Shown: positions 17,680 through 27,163 of the stretch, in pieces
Numbering within the stretch: the stretch's first letter is position 1
How the letters are laid out: each line of letters opens with the position of its first letter
Source: JAUHWL01 sp964416385
GTDB taxonomy: Bacteria > Bacteroidota > Bacteroidia > Flavobacteriales > Schleiferiaceae
DNA length: 64,000 bases
Direction of reading: 5' to 3'
Assembly: GCA_964416385.1 (NCBI GenBank)
Contig: CAYQDW010000006.1
Span: forward strand, 4,026 to 68,025
Made by a program: the position numbers and the translations under genes
Notes under the pieces: model-generated
Database searches by the model: none
Told to the model about the DNA's origin: nothing
The model's input: only the letters and a program-made list of their open reading frames with translations

Positions 17680-18381
17680 TTATTGTTTCTGATTTTCCTT
17701 GTACTTTATACGGTCTATGACCTTGCCTTCTTCATCATAAAGGTAAAATCGGCCTTCGCGCATATCATTTTTGTATTGGCCGCTTTCTTTTGGCTGACCA
17801 TTTTCCCAGTATACCACAAATGCGCCATCTCTGGCATTGTTCACATAAGTTGTTTCTGTTTTTAATTCACCTGTTTCATAATAGGTAAATACCTTCCCCT
17901 CTATCTTACCATCTACGTAGTTATAAAAAGCTGCAGTATCTCCGTTTTGATAATACCAAATAGAAGGCCCGTTTTTAACACTCATGGTATAGGTGGTTTC
18001 TTCTTGCTTTTTACCGTTGGGATAAAATACCACCTGTGGGCCATGAGGCTGGCCTTCAAAACGATTGTATTCGTTTAATAGGCGCCCAACATTGTCATAA
18101 TCGCGTTGCTTGCCGTGTGGAAGATTGTTTTTATAGTAGTACTCATAATGAATTTGGCCATTGTTATAAAAGGCTATGGCAAGCCCCGTTCTAGCACCAT
18201 CCACGTAATTATCTATGTGTTGAATCTTTCCGTTATCGTGTCTGGTAATCCAAACACCTTGTCTGCGGCCTAATGAATCGGTTTGATTAACAATTTCTGT
18301 TGCGATCTCTTGCTGGCTGGCTTCCTGTGCGCTTACTAAACTTGCAGCACAAAGAAAAACTGCGGTAATGATGTGCTTCAT
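17680..18381 (-). CDS. Exported MORN-variant repeat protein (YwqK-like)
   Basis: 233 residues with a signal peptide (MKHIITAVFLCAASLVSAQ). At least seven repeats of the form G-x-W/A-x-x-Y-x-x-G-x-x-x follow, such as GVWITRHDNGKIQHIDNYVD, FYNNGQIHYEYYY, FYPNGKKQEETTY and YYETGELKTETTY, the MORN_2/YwqK repeat. Database names call this family a toxin-antitoxin antitoxin, but there is no toxin here and the protein is exported, so that label should not be read as function. It overlaps the upstream GH3 gene by 4 nt (ATGA) and precedes bshA by 4 nt. Function unknown; probably an envelope protein. Confidence 0.8.
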   Translation of the reverse strand: MKHIITAVFLCAASLVSAQEASQQEIATEIVNQTDSLGRRQGVWITRHDNGKIQHIDNYVDGARTGLAIAFYNNGQIHYEYYYKNNLPHGKQRDYDNVGRLLNEYNRFEGQPHGPQVVFYPNGKKQEETTYTMSVKNGPSIWYYQNGDTAAFYNYVDGKIEGKVFTYYETGELKTETTYVNNARDGAFVVYWENGQPKESGQYKNDMREGRFYLYDEEGKVIDRIKYKENQKQ

Positions 18382-21287
18382 AATGCGTATGTATTAATTG
18401 CGTTATAAATTACTTCCTGAATATTAGAACGTGTATTGAGCTCAATGAGTTTTCGGTTTTCTGCAGAAGGCCAAGTTCTATTAGAAAGAAAAACATAAAC
18501 AATGTCTTGTTCTGGATCTACCCAAACCATTGTTCCTGTAAAACCAGTATGGCCAAAACTAAGCATACTAACACAATTGCAAGTGGGTCCTGCGCCGCTT
18601 AATTGCGGTTTATCAAAGCCTGCACCGCGCCTGTTGTCGTTTTCACAGTACTGGCAACGCGTAAATTCGGCTAGCGTATTACTATCTAAGTACCGCTGGC
18701 CACCATAATATCCTCCTTGAAGATAAAGCTGCATTAGCTTGGCCAAATCATTGGCATTGCTAAACAAGCCTGCATGACCAGCTACCCCGCCCAACATGGC
18801 TGCTCCTTGGTCATGCACCGTGCCTTGAATGTTTTGATATCTAAAATAAGCATCAGCTTCTGTGGGGGGAATGCGGTTTTTATCTATGTGCTTTAGTGGC
18901 GTATAACCTAACATTTCAGCACCCAATGGGGCATATAATTTGTTATAGGCGAGTTCATCTAACGGTTTTTTGTAATGCTGCTCAACTATTTCTTTGAGCA
19001 AATAATAACCCAAATCAGAGTACTTATAATTTTTTGCTCCTAAAGGTGAATCCATCAGCTCTTGAAACATCACAGCCTTATAGCTATCACGCATAAAAAG
19101 GTTCTCTGTTACCTGCAATGAATAACCGTTGCTTGCGCTGTTTTTATAAATACTTGAGTCTGGCTGATTGTTAACGAGTGTTTTTAAATAAAAAGGAATC
19201 CAAGGTTGAAGACCTGCCTGGTGGGCAAGTACATCGCGCAGCCGCAAATGTTCTTTGTTGGTACCTTTTGCTGCAGGATAAATTTCCCCGATTTCATCAT
19301 CCAAATCAAGTACGCCATCTTCTACCATTTTCATGATAAAAGGCAAGGTGGCTGCTATTTTGGTGATGCTGGCCAAGTCATATACAGACTGGTCTGTAAC
19401 GGGTTGGTTTTTGTTGTAGGTATGATGTCCGAAGTTTTTTTGGTAAAAAACTATACCTTTCTTAGCAATTAAAATTTGGCAACCAGGGGTGGCGCCTTTA
19501 GCAATAGCCTCGTTGGCCAAGCGGTCTATGTCCATTAGGGTGTTTCTGTCTATACCCACTTCTTCGGGCAAGCCATACCGCAATCGACTTACTAATTTGC
19601 TTTGTTGGCCGTAGCCCACATCAAATAAGGCACTGGCACTTACGGGTAAAATACCTTTTGCGGCAATGGCGCCAAAGATGAGTTCTACGGCCGCTTTGTT
19701 GGCCTCGTCATTATTTTGGTAACCCATAATTAAGCCGTTGGCATCTTCTGCTTCTTTAAAGTTAGCCAATGCATAAGGGTTTGCAAACAGGCTTAAAACA
19801 AACGTGTTTTGAAGTGAAAGCTTTTTGATAAAAAGCTTTTCTGCCGCGGTGGGGATGTAATTCTTCCAAGGGTTGGTGTCATCGGTATGGTATGCAACCA
19901 ACACCAAATCATAGCCCGATAACGTATTTAAAAGCGCATTAGCATCCTCCCCCAATTGAAACGTTTCTGCAGCAACGTATTTATTTACATGCGTAGCAAA
20001 GGTTTTAGAAATGGCTTTGCCCATCTGTACACAAGCTATTTTTTTACCTGCAAGCGCAGACAACGGCAATAGGCCATCACGATTGATGAGCAAGGTTTGC
20101 GCCTGCTCCATCGCGTGTTTTTTTAGGAGTTCTGCCGCTGGGCGATGTAACTGATCTTGAAGTTCAGCACTATTAATTTGAGGTTTTTTTGAAAGGCCTA
20201 AAAAGTATTTTGCCATTAAAATGCGCCTAACGCTGCTATTGATGCGCTCATGCGTAATTTCATCATTGGCTAACGCCTTAAGGATGGCTGCCTTTGCCTT
20301 AGGTACATCTTCTGCAAATAATAAAATGTCATTTCCAGCTTTAAGCGCTGCAAGGTCAACTTCGCCCGGTGCATAACGCGCAGATACCCCTTTCATATTG
20401 AGAGCATCTGTGAATATAAGGCCGTTAAAGCCCATTTTATCTCGTAAAAGTGTTTGTACAATGCGTGGTGATAATGATGCTGCCTCTCCAGAACTATCTA
20501 GCGCGGGCACGTTAAGGTGCGCAACCATCACACTAGCAAGCCCCTGTTTAAAGAGTGACGGGTATGGAAAAAGCTCTACGCGTTCAAGGCGCTCTTTGTT
20601 GTGCGCCACCGTTGGCAACGTTTTATGGCTATCTGCATCGGTATCGCCATGACCGGGAAAGTGTTTTGCGCAAGCCAATACACCAGCATCTTGCAAACCC
20701 CGCATAAGCGCCAAACTATGTGCACGTACGCGTTTTTTGTCTTCGCCAAAACTTCGTGCATTAATAATTGGGTTATTGGGATTGGTGTTGATGTCTACCA
20801 CCGGCGAAAAGCTAAAATGCACACCCAAAGCTTTGCACTGCAAACCCATTTCTACCCCAATATCATAAATCAAAGCACTATCCTTTACGGCACCCAATGT
20901 CATCGCATATGGAAATTTAAAGGTGCTATCTAGGCGCATGGCCAAACCCCATTCTGCATCCATGCCAATGAGCAGCGGCAGATTACTTTTTTGCTGATAA
21001 CGGTTTGTAAGGTGTGCTTGCCTGCCAGGCCCTCCCTGAAAAAAAATCAAGCCCCCAATGCCCTCTTTGTCTATAAGCTGTGCTATGGCGCGCTCATGTG
21101 CATCTCCTCTATTACTGTACGCGGCAACCATAAAAAGTTGGCCAATTTTGTCTTCTATAGGCATTTGATTCAAAATGCTGTCTGCCCAGCGCATGGCCTT
21201 GGCTGTTTCAAAAACAGGCTTTTGCTGTGCCTTTGTGAGCATAGAAACACTTAAAAAAACAATTAAAAGGGCGGTTCTCTTCATCAT
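18378..21287 (-). CDS. Fused GH3 beta-N-acetylhexosaminidase and beta-lactamase-type serine hydrolase
   Basis: 969 residues from the ATG at 21287 (MMKRTALLIVFLSVSMLTKA), a signal peptide; the frame extends to 21320 without benefit. First half, about 20-350: glycoside hydrolase family 3, with CAKHFPGHGDTDADSHKTLP (NagZ-type His/Asp acid loop) and GLIFTDALNMKG (nucleophile aspartate). A GH3 C-terminal-like domain follows to about 540. Second half, about 580-960: beta-lactamase/DD-peptidase fold with SITK (SxxK), YSDLG (YxN-like) and HTGFTG (KTG-like). It probably trims exported peptidoglycan or chitin fragments and cleaves an ester or amide in the periplasm. It overlaps the MORN gene by 4 nt and leads the bshA operon. 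This fusion is known in Bacteroidota. Confidence 0.9.
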   Translation of the reverse strand: MMKRTALLIVFLSVSMLTKAQQKPVFETAKAMRWADSILNQMPIEDKIGQLFMVAAYSNRGDAHERAIAQLIDKEGIGGLIFFQGGPGRQAHLTNRYQQKSNLPLLIGMDAEWGLAMRLDSTFKFPYAMTLGAVKDSALIYDIGVEMGLQCKALGVHFSFSPVVDINTNPNNPIINARSFGEDKKRVRAHSLALMRGLQDAGVLACAKHFPGHGDTDADSHKTLPTVAHNKERLERVELFPYPSLFKQGLASVMVAHLNVPALDSSGEAASLSPRIVQTLLRDKMGFNGLIFTDALNMKGVSARYAPGEVDLAALKAGNDILLFAEDVPKAKAAILKALANDEITHERINSSVRRILMAKYFLGLSKKPQINSAELQDQLHRPAAELLKKHAMEQAQTLLINRDGLLPLSALAGKKIACVQMGKAISKTFATHVNKYVAAETFQLGEDANALLNTLSGYDLVLVAYHTDDTNPWKNYIPTAAEKLFIKKLSLQNTFVLSLFANPYALANFKEAEDANGLIMGYQNNDEANKAAVELIFGAIAAKGILPVSASALFDVGYGQQSKLVSRLRYGLPEEVGIDRNTLMDIDRLANEAIAKGATPGCQILIAKKGIVFYQKNFGHHTYNKNQPVTDQSVYDLASITKIAATLPFIMKMVEDGVLDLDDEIGEIYPAAKGTNKEHLRLRDVLAHQAGLQPWIPFYLKTLVNNQPDSSIYKNSASNGYSLQVTENLFMRDSYKAVMFQELMDSPLGAKNYKYSDLGYYLLKEIVEQHYKKPLDELAYNKLYAPLGAEMLGYTPLKHIDKNRIPPTEADAYFRYQNIQGTVHDQGAAMLGGVAGHAGLFSNANDLAKLMQLYLQGGYYGGQRYLDSNTLAEFTRCQYCENDNRRGAGFDKPQLSGAGPTCNCVSMLSFGHTGFTGTMVWVDPEQDIVYVFLSNRTWPSAENRKLIELNTRSNIQEVIYNAINTYAL

Positions 21288-21579
21288 ACAATCCACAATT
21301 TTCAGCGTCAATGTTATCAAATATCCAGACGCCTATAGGGCAAAGCCACGCATGATTTTAACGTAGTTCTTAACCGTTGCAATGGCGTTACAAACTAATG
21401 CAGACCATAATTAACAGCCAATGGTTTTAACAAAGGTTTATCAGTCTAATTTTTGGGGGAGATTGGTTTGGTCTAAATAACGGTGATAATTGCTGTATTC
21501 TTGTTTTAGATTACATACAGAAGGCACGATGCTTCGTAAACTTCTTTTATTAAACGCTGTTCTCAAAAAAAATAAATAG

Positions 21580-22599
21580 ATGAGTTCTTCTCCAATACTT
21601 GCTGTTACACAGCTTGGATTTCCTTGGCAAACGCAAGATCCTTTCATTTTCTGTGTACATCACGAAGATTTTTATCCCAAAGGAAATGCCCACATGGGCC
21701 CAGATGTACCCTTAACGGGCAGAAATTTGGGCAACGACTTTACAATTAAAGATGGTTTTAGAATGTATCACGGGCAACGTGTACCGGGTTTTCCGGCGCA
21801 TCCGCACCGCGGTTTTGAAACGGTAACCATCACCACAAAAGGCTTCATAGACCATAGCGATTCTTTAGGTGCTGCCGGGCGTTTTGGCAACGGAGACGTG
21901 CAATGGATGACAGCCGGCAAAGGTGTGCAACACTCCGAAATGTTTCCGTTGTTAGATCGTGCAAATGAAAATCCGCTAGAACTTTTTCAAATTTGGCTCA
22001 ATCTCCCCGCTTCTAAAAAATTTGTAGATGCACATTTTCGCATGCTTTGGCATGAACAAATACCTGAGGTTGCAACTGAAGATTCGCAAGGATACAAAAC
22101 ATCTGTAAAGGTTATTGCTGGCAGGTTTGCCGAAGTTGATGCGCCAGCACCAGCGCCTGATTCTTGGGCTGCAAACCCAGAAAGTCATGTGGCCATTTGG
22201 CTCATTACGATGGATGCTCATGCGTCATTTACATTGCCAAAAGCTTCTGAAAAGGCGAATAGAACGCTTTACTTTTATACGGGAGATGAGATACACATTG
22301 CCGACAAACAAATCAATGACCATTGTGCCATAACCTTAAAAAGTGATTGTGATGTTGCCTTAAAAAATGGAGAAAAACCAGCGAAATTTTTGCTCCTACA
22401 GGGTGTGCCATTACAAGAACCTGTGGTGCAATACGGCCCGTTTGTGATGAATACAGAAGCTCAAATTCGCGAAACATATCAAGAATATCAGCGTACACAA
22501 TTTGGTGGTTGGCCTTGGGATGCCGCAGAACATGTACATCCCCGCCAAAAAGGTCGTTTTGCCTTGCATGCAGATGGGCGCATGGAAGAGCCTGGCTAA
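21580..22599 (+). CDS. Pirin family protein (bicupin)
   Basis: 339 residues. The N-terminal cupin has the pirin metal site FPAHPHRGFETVTI plus QWMTAGKGVQHSEMFP, giving the three histidines and glutamate that bind iron. The segment LELFQIWLNLPASKK is also conserved. The C-terminal cupin (KFLLLQGVPLQEPVVQYGPF) lacks metal ligands, as usual, and the protein ends with the PW region (FGGWPWDAAE). Bacterial pirins have been linked to quercetin dioxygenase activity and redox sensing; the role here is unknown. It is a single gene between the GH3 operon and dnaX. Confidence 0.88.
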   Translation: MSSSPILAVTQLGFPWQTQDPFIFCVHHEDFYPKGNAHMGPDVPLTGRNLGNDFTIKDGFRMYHGQRVPGFPAHPHRGFETVTITTKGFIDHSDSLGAAGRFGNGDVQWMTAGKGVQHSEMFPLLDRANENPLELFQIWLNLPASKKFVDAHFRMLWHEQIPEVATEDSQGYKTSVKVIAGRFAEVDAPAPAPDSWAANPESHVAIWLITMDAHASFTLPKASEKANRTLYFYTGDEIHIADKQINDHCAITLKSDCDVALKNGEKPAKFLLLQGVPLQEPVVQYGPFVMNTEAQIRETYQEYQRTQFGGWPWDAAEHVHPRQKGRFALHADGRMEEPG

Positions 22600-22615
22600 T
22601 GCCATGACCTTTTAT

Positions 22616-22637
22616 ATACTGTTGAAGTTAACAGTGT
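22616..22637. repeat. Inverted repeat between pirin and dnaX
   Basis: ACTGTT (22618-22623) pairs with AACAGT (22630-22635) around a 6-nt loop; flanking A-T and a G-T wobble extend it. No T-run follows on either strand, so it is not a standard terminator; it could be a protein-binding site. Confidence 0.35.
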
Positions 22638-22690
22638 AAAAAAGATGGATATTGAATCTTTAAAAACGGGGTATCACTTAAGCAATCGGT

Positions 22691-22698
22691 TATATTTG
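22691..22698 (+). promoter_or_regulatory. Predicted -7 element (TATATTTG) 6 nt before dnaX
   Basis: Exact TAnnTTTG with 6 nt to the dnaX ATG at 22705. No clear -33 element at the normal spacing. Confidence 0.45.
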
Positions 22699-22704
22699 TG
22701 AGCG

Positions 22705-24531
22705 ATGGAACGTTATATAGTATCAGCTAGAAAGTATCGGCCACAAACGTTTGAAAGTGTTGTGGGCCAGTCTCATATTACCAGCACCTTAGAAAACGCA
22801 ATAAAAAATAACCACCTCGCACAGGCCCTTTTGTTTTGCGGTCCGCGTGGGGTTGGCAAAACTACTTGTGCCAGAATTCTTGCTAAAAAAATCAACGAAA
22901 GCACCAGTACAGGCGAAGAAGATTATGCCTTTAATATTTTTGAATTAGATGCCGCCAGCAACAACTCTGTAGAAGACATTAGGCGGTTGATTGACCAGGT
23001 GCGCTTTGCACCACAAGTTGGCAAATACAAAGCCTATATTATAGACGAGGTGCACATGCTGAGCCAGTCAGCTTTTAATGCTTTCTTAAAAACATTAGAA
23101 GAACCACCAGCCCACGCCATCTTTATTTTGGCAACCACAGAGAAGCATAAAATCATTCCCACCATATTAAGCCGCTGTCAAATTTTTGACTTTAAGCGCA
23201 TTACAGTAGAGGATATCGCAAATCACTTGGCCTACGTTGCAAAACAAGAAGGCATTACAGCAGACCCTGAAGGTTTGCATCTCATCGCCCAAAAAGCAGA
23301 TGGCGCCCTGCGCGATGCACTGTCAATTTTTGACCGTTTGGTTTCTTTTAATGGTGCAGAAATTACCTATCAAAGTGTTTTAGATAACCTTGACATTTTA
23401 GATTACGACTATTATTTTAAAGCCACCGACTTAATTCTACAACAAGACCTTACCAACCTGCTCTTATTGTTTGATGAGATTATAGACAAAGGTTTTGAGG
23501 GTATACAATTTGTAAATGGCTTGGCAACGCACCTGCGCGATTTAATGGTGAGCCTAGACCCGCAAACAGTTTCGCTGCTAGAAGTTGGCCCTAATCAAAA
23601 AGCACGGTATTTAGAGCAAAGCAAACGCTGTGATTTGAAAATGATTTTTGGTGCTTTAAGTGCTTTAAATGATTGCGATAACCGCTACAAGAGCAGTAAC
23701 AATCAGCGCCTCTTGGTAGAAGTTACGCTAATGGGGTTAACGCAGTTGACTGAAAAAAAAAAGTCTGATGTAAACCAAGACGCTGTGCGCGCGCAACCTA
23801 GAACAGCATCGCCACCGCAACCCACCCCAGAACAAATTATCACGGTAGATCCTCAAGTTGTCCCAACAAAAAAACAACCATCGGCACTAACAGCGCCAAC
23901 ACAAGAAAACACTGAACAAGAAGTTACGGCACCCGACCCGACCAACGCTTCTAAAGCTGAGGCTGAAGAAGTTGTGAGCCAACCACAGGTAAGTACGCCA
24001 GAAACTGAAGCATCAGACAGCAAACCAACGCAGACAGATGGTAAGCCAGATTGGTTGGTGAAATTATCCGGAAAGAGCACGATCAGGATTAACACAGATC
24101 CACAAACAAAAGAGAACGTAACGTCAGCGATTGAAGAAACAACACACGAACCGCAGATTAACGGTCCTAAAGAGGTGTTTTCTGATGCTGCCTTTAATGA
24201 AGCATGGAAAGAATTTTTAGAATCTATTCACGGCCTAAAGACCATTCATGCCATGCTTACGGCTCGTCCACCACAACTAAAAAACTTAACAGAAGTTCAT
24301 TTTAATCTCGAAAACAACACTCAGGCCAATTATCTTCAAGGTATACAAACAGAAATGGCTGTTTTTTTGCGAGAAAAGCTCAATAACTTTAACATAAGCA
24401 TTCACGTTAATGTATCAGAGCTCGTTACAGAAAAACGGCCTTATACCGCAGAAGAAAGATATCTAGCGATGGTAGAGATTAACCCACATCTAGATGCATT
24501 GCGCAAATTGCTGGATACAGATATTGATTAG
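22705..24531 (+). CDS. dnaX: DNA polymerase III subunit gamma/tau
   Basis: 608 residues. AAA+ clamp-loader domain: SARKYRPQTFESVVGQSHI, Walker A GPRGVGKTT, Walker B YIIDEVHMLS, sensor 1 LATTEKHKIIPTILSRCQIF. The four-cysteine zinc module that normally sits between Walker A and the FELDAASNNSVEDIR segment is replaced by a short acidic stretch (NESTSTGEEDYAFN); Bacteroidota DnaX proteins are known for this. A Pro/Thr/Glu-rich linker (about 350-480) leads to a C-terminal domain that may bind the polymerase. It loads the sliding clamp at the replication fork. I see no slippery A-rich frameshift site clearly placed for a gamma form, although an A-run encodes EKKKS near residue 350. Confidence 0.95.
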   Translation: MERYIVSARKYRPQTFESVVGQSHITSTLENAIKNNHLAQALLFCGPRGVGKTTCARILAKKINESTSTGEEDYAFNIFELDAASNNSVEDIRRLIDQVRFAPQVGKYKAYIIDEVHMLSQSAFNAFLKTLEEPPAHAIFILATTEKHKIIPTILSRCQIFDFKRITVEDIANHLAYVAKQEGITADPEGLHLIAQKADGALRDALSIFDRLVSFNGAEITYQSVLDNLDILDYDYYFKATDLILQQDLTNLLLLFDEIIDKGFEGIQFVNGLATHLRDLMVSLDPQTVSLLEVGPNQKARYLEQSKRCDLKMIFGALSALNDCDNRYKSSNNQRLLVEVTLMGLTQLTEKKKSDVNQDAVRAQPRTASPPQPTPEQIITVDPQVVPTKKQPSALTAPTQENTEQEVTAPDPTNASKAEAEEVVSQPQVSTPETEASDSKPTQTDGKPDWLVKLSGKSTIRINTDPQTKENVTSAIEETTHEPQINGPKEVFSDAAFNEAWKEFLESIHGLKTIHAMLTARPPQLKNLTEVHFNLENNTQANYLQGIQTEMAVFLREKLNNFNISIHVNVSELVTEKRPYTAEERYLAMVEINPHLDALRKLLDTDID

Positions 24532-24611
24532 TGCGTTTATTAAAAAGCGTACAAATACCCTTTCCAATCTTATGTTTTTTAAAAAAAATATTCGCTTTAA
24601 AGCTTATCAAC

Positions 24612-24633
24612 GCGAAATTCTGTGATATTTCGC
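24612..24633. repeat. Inverted repeat between dnaX and icd
   Basis: GCGAAAT (24612-24618) and ATTTCGC (24627-24633) form a perfect 7-bp stem with an 8-nt loop. No T-run; regulatory role not known. Confidence 0.3.
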
Positions 24634-24653
24634 ATGAAACATTTCAATTCAAA

Positions 24654-24677
24654 GGGCTATTTTCGCCCCTCTTTTTT
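24654..24677 (+). terminator. Possible weak terminator after dnaX
   Basis: GGGC (24654-24657) and GCCC (24665-24668) with a 7-nt loop, followed by a pyrimidine run with six T. The stem is short, so confidence is low. Confidence 0.3.
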
Positions 24678-24702
24678 GTCAACACAACACAGTATTCTTT
24701 TT

Positions 24703-26922
24703 ATGTCTACGCCAAGTATTATTTATACCAAAACGGACGAAGCTCCCGCATTGGCCACTTATTCTTTTTATCCCATTATTCAAACGTTTTTAGCAAAAGG
24801 TGATGTACCTATTGCAATAGAAGACATTTCGCTTGCAAACCGCATTCTTGCCAGTTTTAGCACGTATTTGCGCGAAGATCAACGCGTACACGATGCACTT
24901 GCCGCGTTAGGCGAATTAGCTACAAAACCTGAAGCCAATATTATTAAACTACCCAACATAAGTGCCTCTATACCGCAATTAAAAGCCGCGATAAAGGAGC
25001 TACAAGAACATGGGTTTGCTATTCCAGATTATGTTGATGAGCCCACCAATGCCATAGAGAAAAGTAACCGCGACATCTATGATAAAATAAAAGGAAGTGC
25101 GGTTAACCCTGTATTACGCGAAGGAAACTCAGACCGCAGAGCACCTAAGGCCGTAAAGGAATATGCCCGCCAAAACCCGCATCGCATGGGCGCTTGGCAA
25201 CCAACATCAAAGAGCCATGTAGCCAGTATGACGCAAGGTGATTTCTATGGAAGCGAAAAGTCTGTAACAATCAAAGAGCCAACTGTTGCGCAAATTATCT
25301 TTGAAGATGCACAAGGCAACACCACCCTTTTAAAAGACAATTTGGCGCTACAAAGTGGCGAAGTGCTGGATAGTGCGGTGATGCAAAAACAAGCCCTAAT
25401 CAACTTTTTAACCGAACAATATCATGATGCCAAGGCACAAGGTGTTTTGTTTTCGCTACACCTTAAGGCAACAATGATGAAGATTAGCGACCCCGTAATT
25501 TTTGGTTACGCGGTAAAAGCATTCTTTGCAGATGTTTTTGATACGTATGGCGCAGAGCTAGATAAAATTGGTGCAGACCCAAATAACGGATTGGCTAACG
25601 TGCTTTCAGAGTTAGAAAAACTTCCTGCCGACAAACGCCAAACTATTGCCCACGCCTTTGAAGTTGCCATAAAAAATGGACCTGATTTGGCTATGGTAAA
25701 TAGCGATAAGGGCATAACAAATCTGCACATGCCTAATGATGTTATTGTTGATGCCAGTATGCCAGCAATGATCCGCACCAGTGGCAAGATGTGGAATAAA
25801 GATGGGAATGCCCAAGATGCCAAAGCCATAATTCCAGACCGGTGTTATGCCGGTGTTTACCAAGCCGTTATTGATGACTGCAAAGCGCACGGTGCATTTA
25901 ACCCCGCAGACATGGGCAGTGTGAGTAATGTTGGATTGATGGCTCAAAAAGCGGAGGAATATGGCAGCCACGACAAAACATTTATTGCTTCGGCTAAGGG
26001 TACTATACATTTGCGCGATGCTGGTGGCAATACATTAATGAGCCAACCCGTTGCCGAAGGAGATATTTTTCGTGCATGTCAAACCAAAGATGCCCCTGTT
26101 CGCGATTGGGTTAAGCTTGCCGTAAACCGTGCAAGACAAACGGGCTTACCAACTGTTTTTTGGTTGGATGAAAATCGCGCACATGACCGCGAACTCATCA
26201 TTAAAGTACGAGAATACCTCGCGCAACATGACACCACAGGGCTAGAGATAGAGATTATGAATCCTGTGGAAGCTACAAAACATGCCGTGGCCAGAATGCG
26301 CAAAGGTCTAGATACCATTTCTGTGACTGGCAACGTTTTACGTGATTACCTAACAGACCTATTCCCAATTTTAGAAGTGGGTACAAGTGCAAAAATGTTG
26401 AGCATTGTGCCACTAATGAATGGCGGTGGTTTATTTGAAACAGGCGCTGGTGGAAGTGCTCCAAAACACGTTGAACAGTTTTTAGAAGAAAACCATTTAC
26501 GCTGGGATAGTTTGGGTGAATTTCTTGCCCTTGCAGTAAGCCTTGAGCATTATGCGCGCATAACAGGAAATAACAAGGCTAAAATCTTAGGCGAATGTTT
26601 AGATCGCGCAACAGAAGGTTATTTGATTAATGATAAATCGCCAAGCCGAAAAGCGGGCGAACTTGATAACCGCGGCAGTCACTTTTACCTTGCAATGTAT
26701 TGGGCACAAGCATTGGCTACACAAACCGAAGATGCAGAGCTACAAAAAGCATTTACGGCATTGGCCGAAGCACTTTCAAAAAATGAAGATATCATTGTAA
26801 ACGAGTTGAATGCCGTACAGGGTAAGCCCATTTCCGTTGGCGGTTATTACCAGCCTGATGAAGCGCTTGTGAAAAACGCCATGCGGCCAAGTAAAACGCT
26901 CAATGCCATTATCGGCCAATAA
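24703..26922 (+). CDS. icd: Isocitrate dehydrogenase (NADP), monomeric type
   Basis: 739 residues from ATG 24703 (MSTPSIIYTKTDEAPALATY), the usual start and length for the large monomeric enzyme (IDH-II). The longer frame from 24622 adds an unlikely N-terminus. Characteristic stretches: NPVLREGNSDRRAPKAVKEY, KSHVASMTQGDFYGSEKS, CYAGVYQAVIDDCKAHGAF and GSAPKHVEQFLEENHLRWDS. It oxidatively decarboxylates isocitrate to 2-oxoglutarate with NADP in the TCA cycle. It is unrelated in sequence to the homodimeric Icd of E. coli. It stands alone and ends in a strong terminator. Confidence 0.96.
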   Translation: MSTPSIIYTKTDEAPALATYSFYPIIQTFLAKGDVPIAIEDISLANRILASFSTYLREDQRVHDALAALGELATKPEANIIKLPNISASIPQLKAAIKELQEHGFAIPDYVDEPTNAIEKSNRDIYDKIKGSAVNPVLREGNSDRRAPKAVKEYARQNPHRMGAWQPTSKSHVASMTQGDFYGSEKSVTIKEPTVAQIIFEDAQGNTTLLKDNLALQSGEVLDSAVMQKQALINFLTEQYHDAKAQGVLFSLHLKATMMKISDPVIFGYAVKAFFADVFDTYGAELDKIGADPNNGLANVLSELEKLPADKRQTIAHAFEVAIKNGPDLAMVNSDKGITNLHMPNDVIVDASMPAMIRTSGKMWNKDGNAQDAKAIIPDRCYAGVYQAVIDDCKAHGAFNPADMGSVSNVGLMAQKAEEYGSHDKTFIASAKGTIHLRDAGGNTLMSQPVAEGDIFRACQTKDAPVRDWVKLAVNRARQTGLPTVFWLDENRAHDRELIIKVREYLAQHDTTGLEIEIMNPVEATKHAVARMRKGLDTISVTGNVLRDYLTDLFPILEVGTSAKMLSIVPLMNGGGLFETGAGGSAPKHVEQFLEENHLRWDSLGEFLALAVSLEHYARITGNNKAKILGECLDRATEGYLINDKSPSRKAGELDNRGSHFYLAMYWAQALATQTEDAELQKAFTALAEALSKNEDIIVNELNAVQGKPISVGGYYQPDEALVKNAMRPSKTLNAIIGQ

Positions 26923-26945
26923 AATATGCTAACATAATAGCGCTT

Positions 26946-26974
26946 AAAGCCCCGTTTTCGGGGCTTTAATTTTT
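26946..26974 (+). terminator. Rho-independent terminator of icd
   Basis: AAAGCCCCG (26946-26954), loop TTTT, CGGGGCTTT (26959-26967), then AATTTTT. Perfect 9-bp stem, 24 nt after the stop. Confidence 0.9.
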
Positions 26975-27113
26975 CACGTTGATTGAGCTTTAAATCAAAC
27001 TCTAGATTACTACCTATAAAATCTTTACATCAATAGTTTTTGCACACGAGCATGGCGTAACTATCGCATTAGAATCAGTAATCTTTTAGGCGGATTAAAT
27101 CAATTTCAGCAAA

Positions 27114-27133
27114 TAAGCCTGCAATTAGGCTTA
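27114..27133. repeat. Perfect inverted repeat upstream of the M15 peptidase gene
   Basis: TAAGCCT (27114-27120), spacer GCAATT, AGGCTTA (27127-27133), ending 30 nt before the ATG at 27164. No T-run, so an operator or 5'-leader hairpin is more likely than a terminator. Confidence 0.4.
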
Positions 27134-27163
27134 CGCTTCATGTATTTTCTTTTTTTTTGACCT

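Noticed and set aside
17680..18381. Toxin-antitoxin system suggested by the usual family name of the YwqK-like protein
   Set aside because: The protein is exported and has no toxin next to it; MORN-type repeats do not by themselves show antitoxin function.
24531..24803. 90-codon frame between dnaX and icd
   Set aside because: Overlaps the icd start in another frame and contains the putative hairpins; AT-rich composition explains it.
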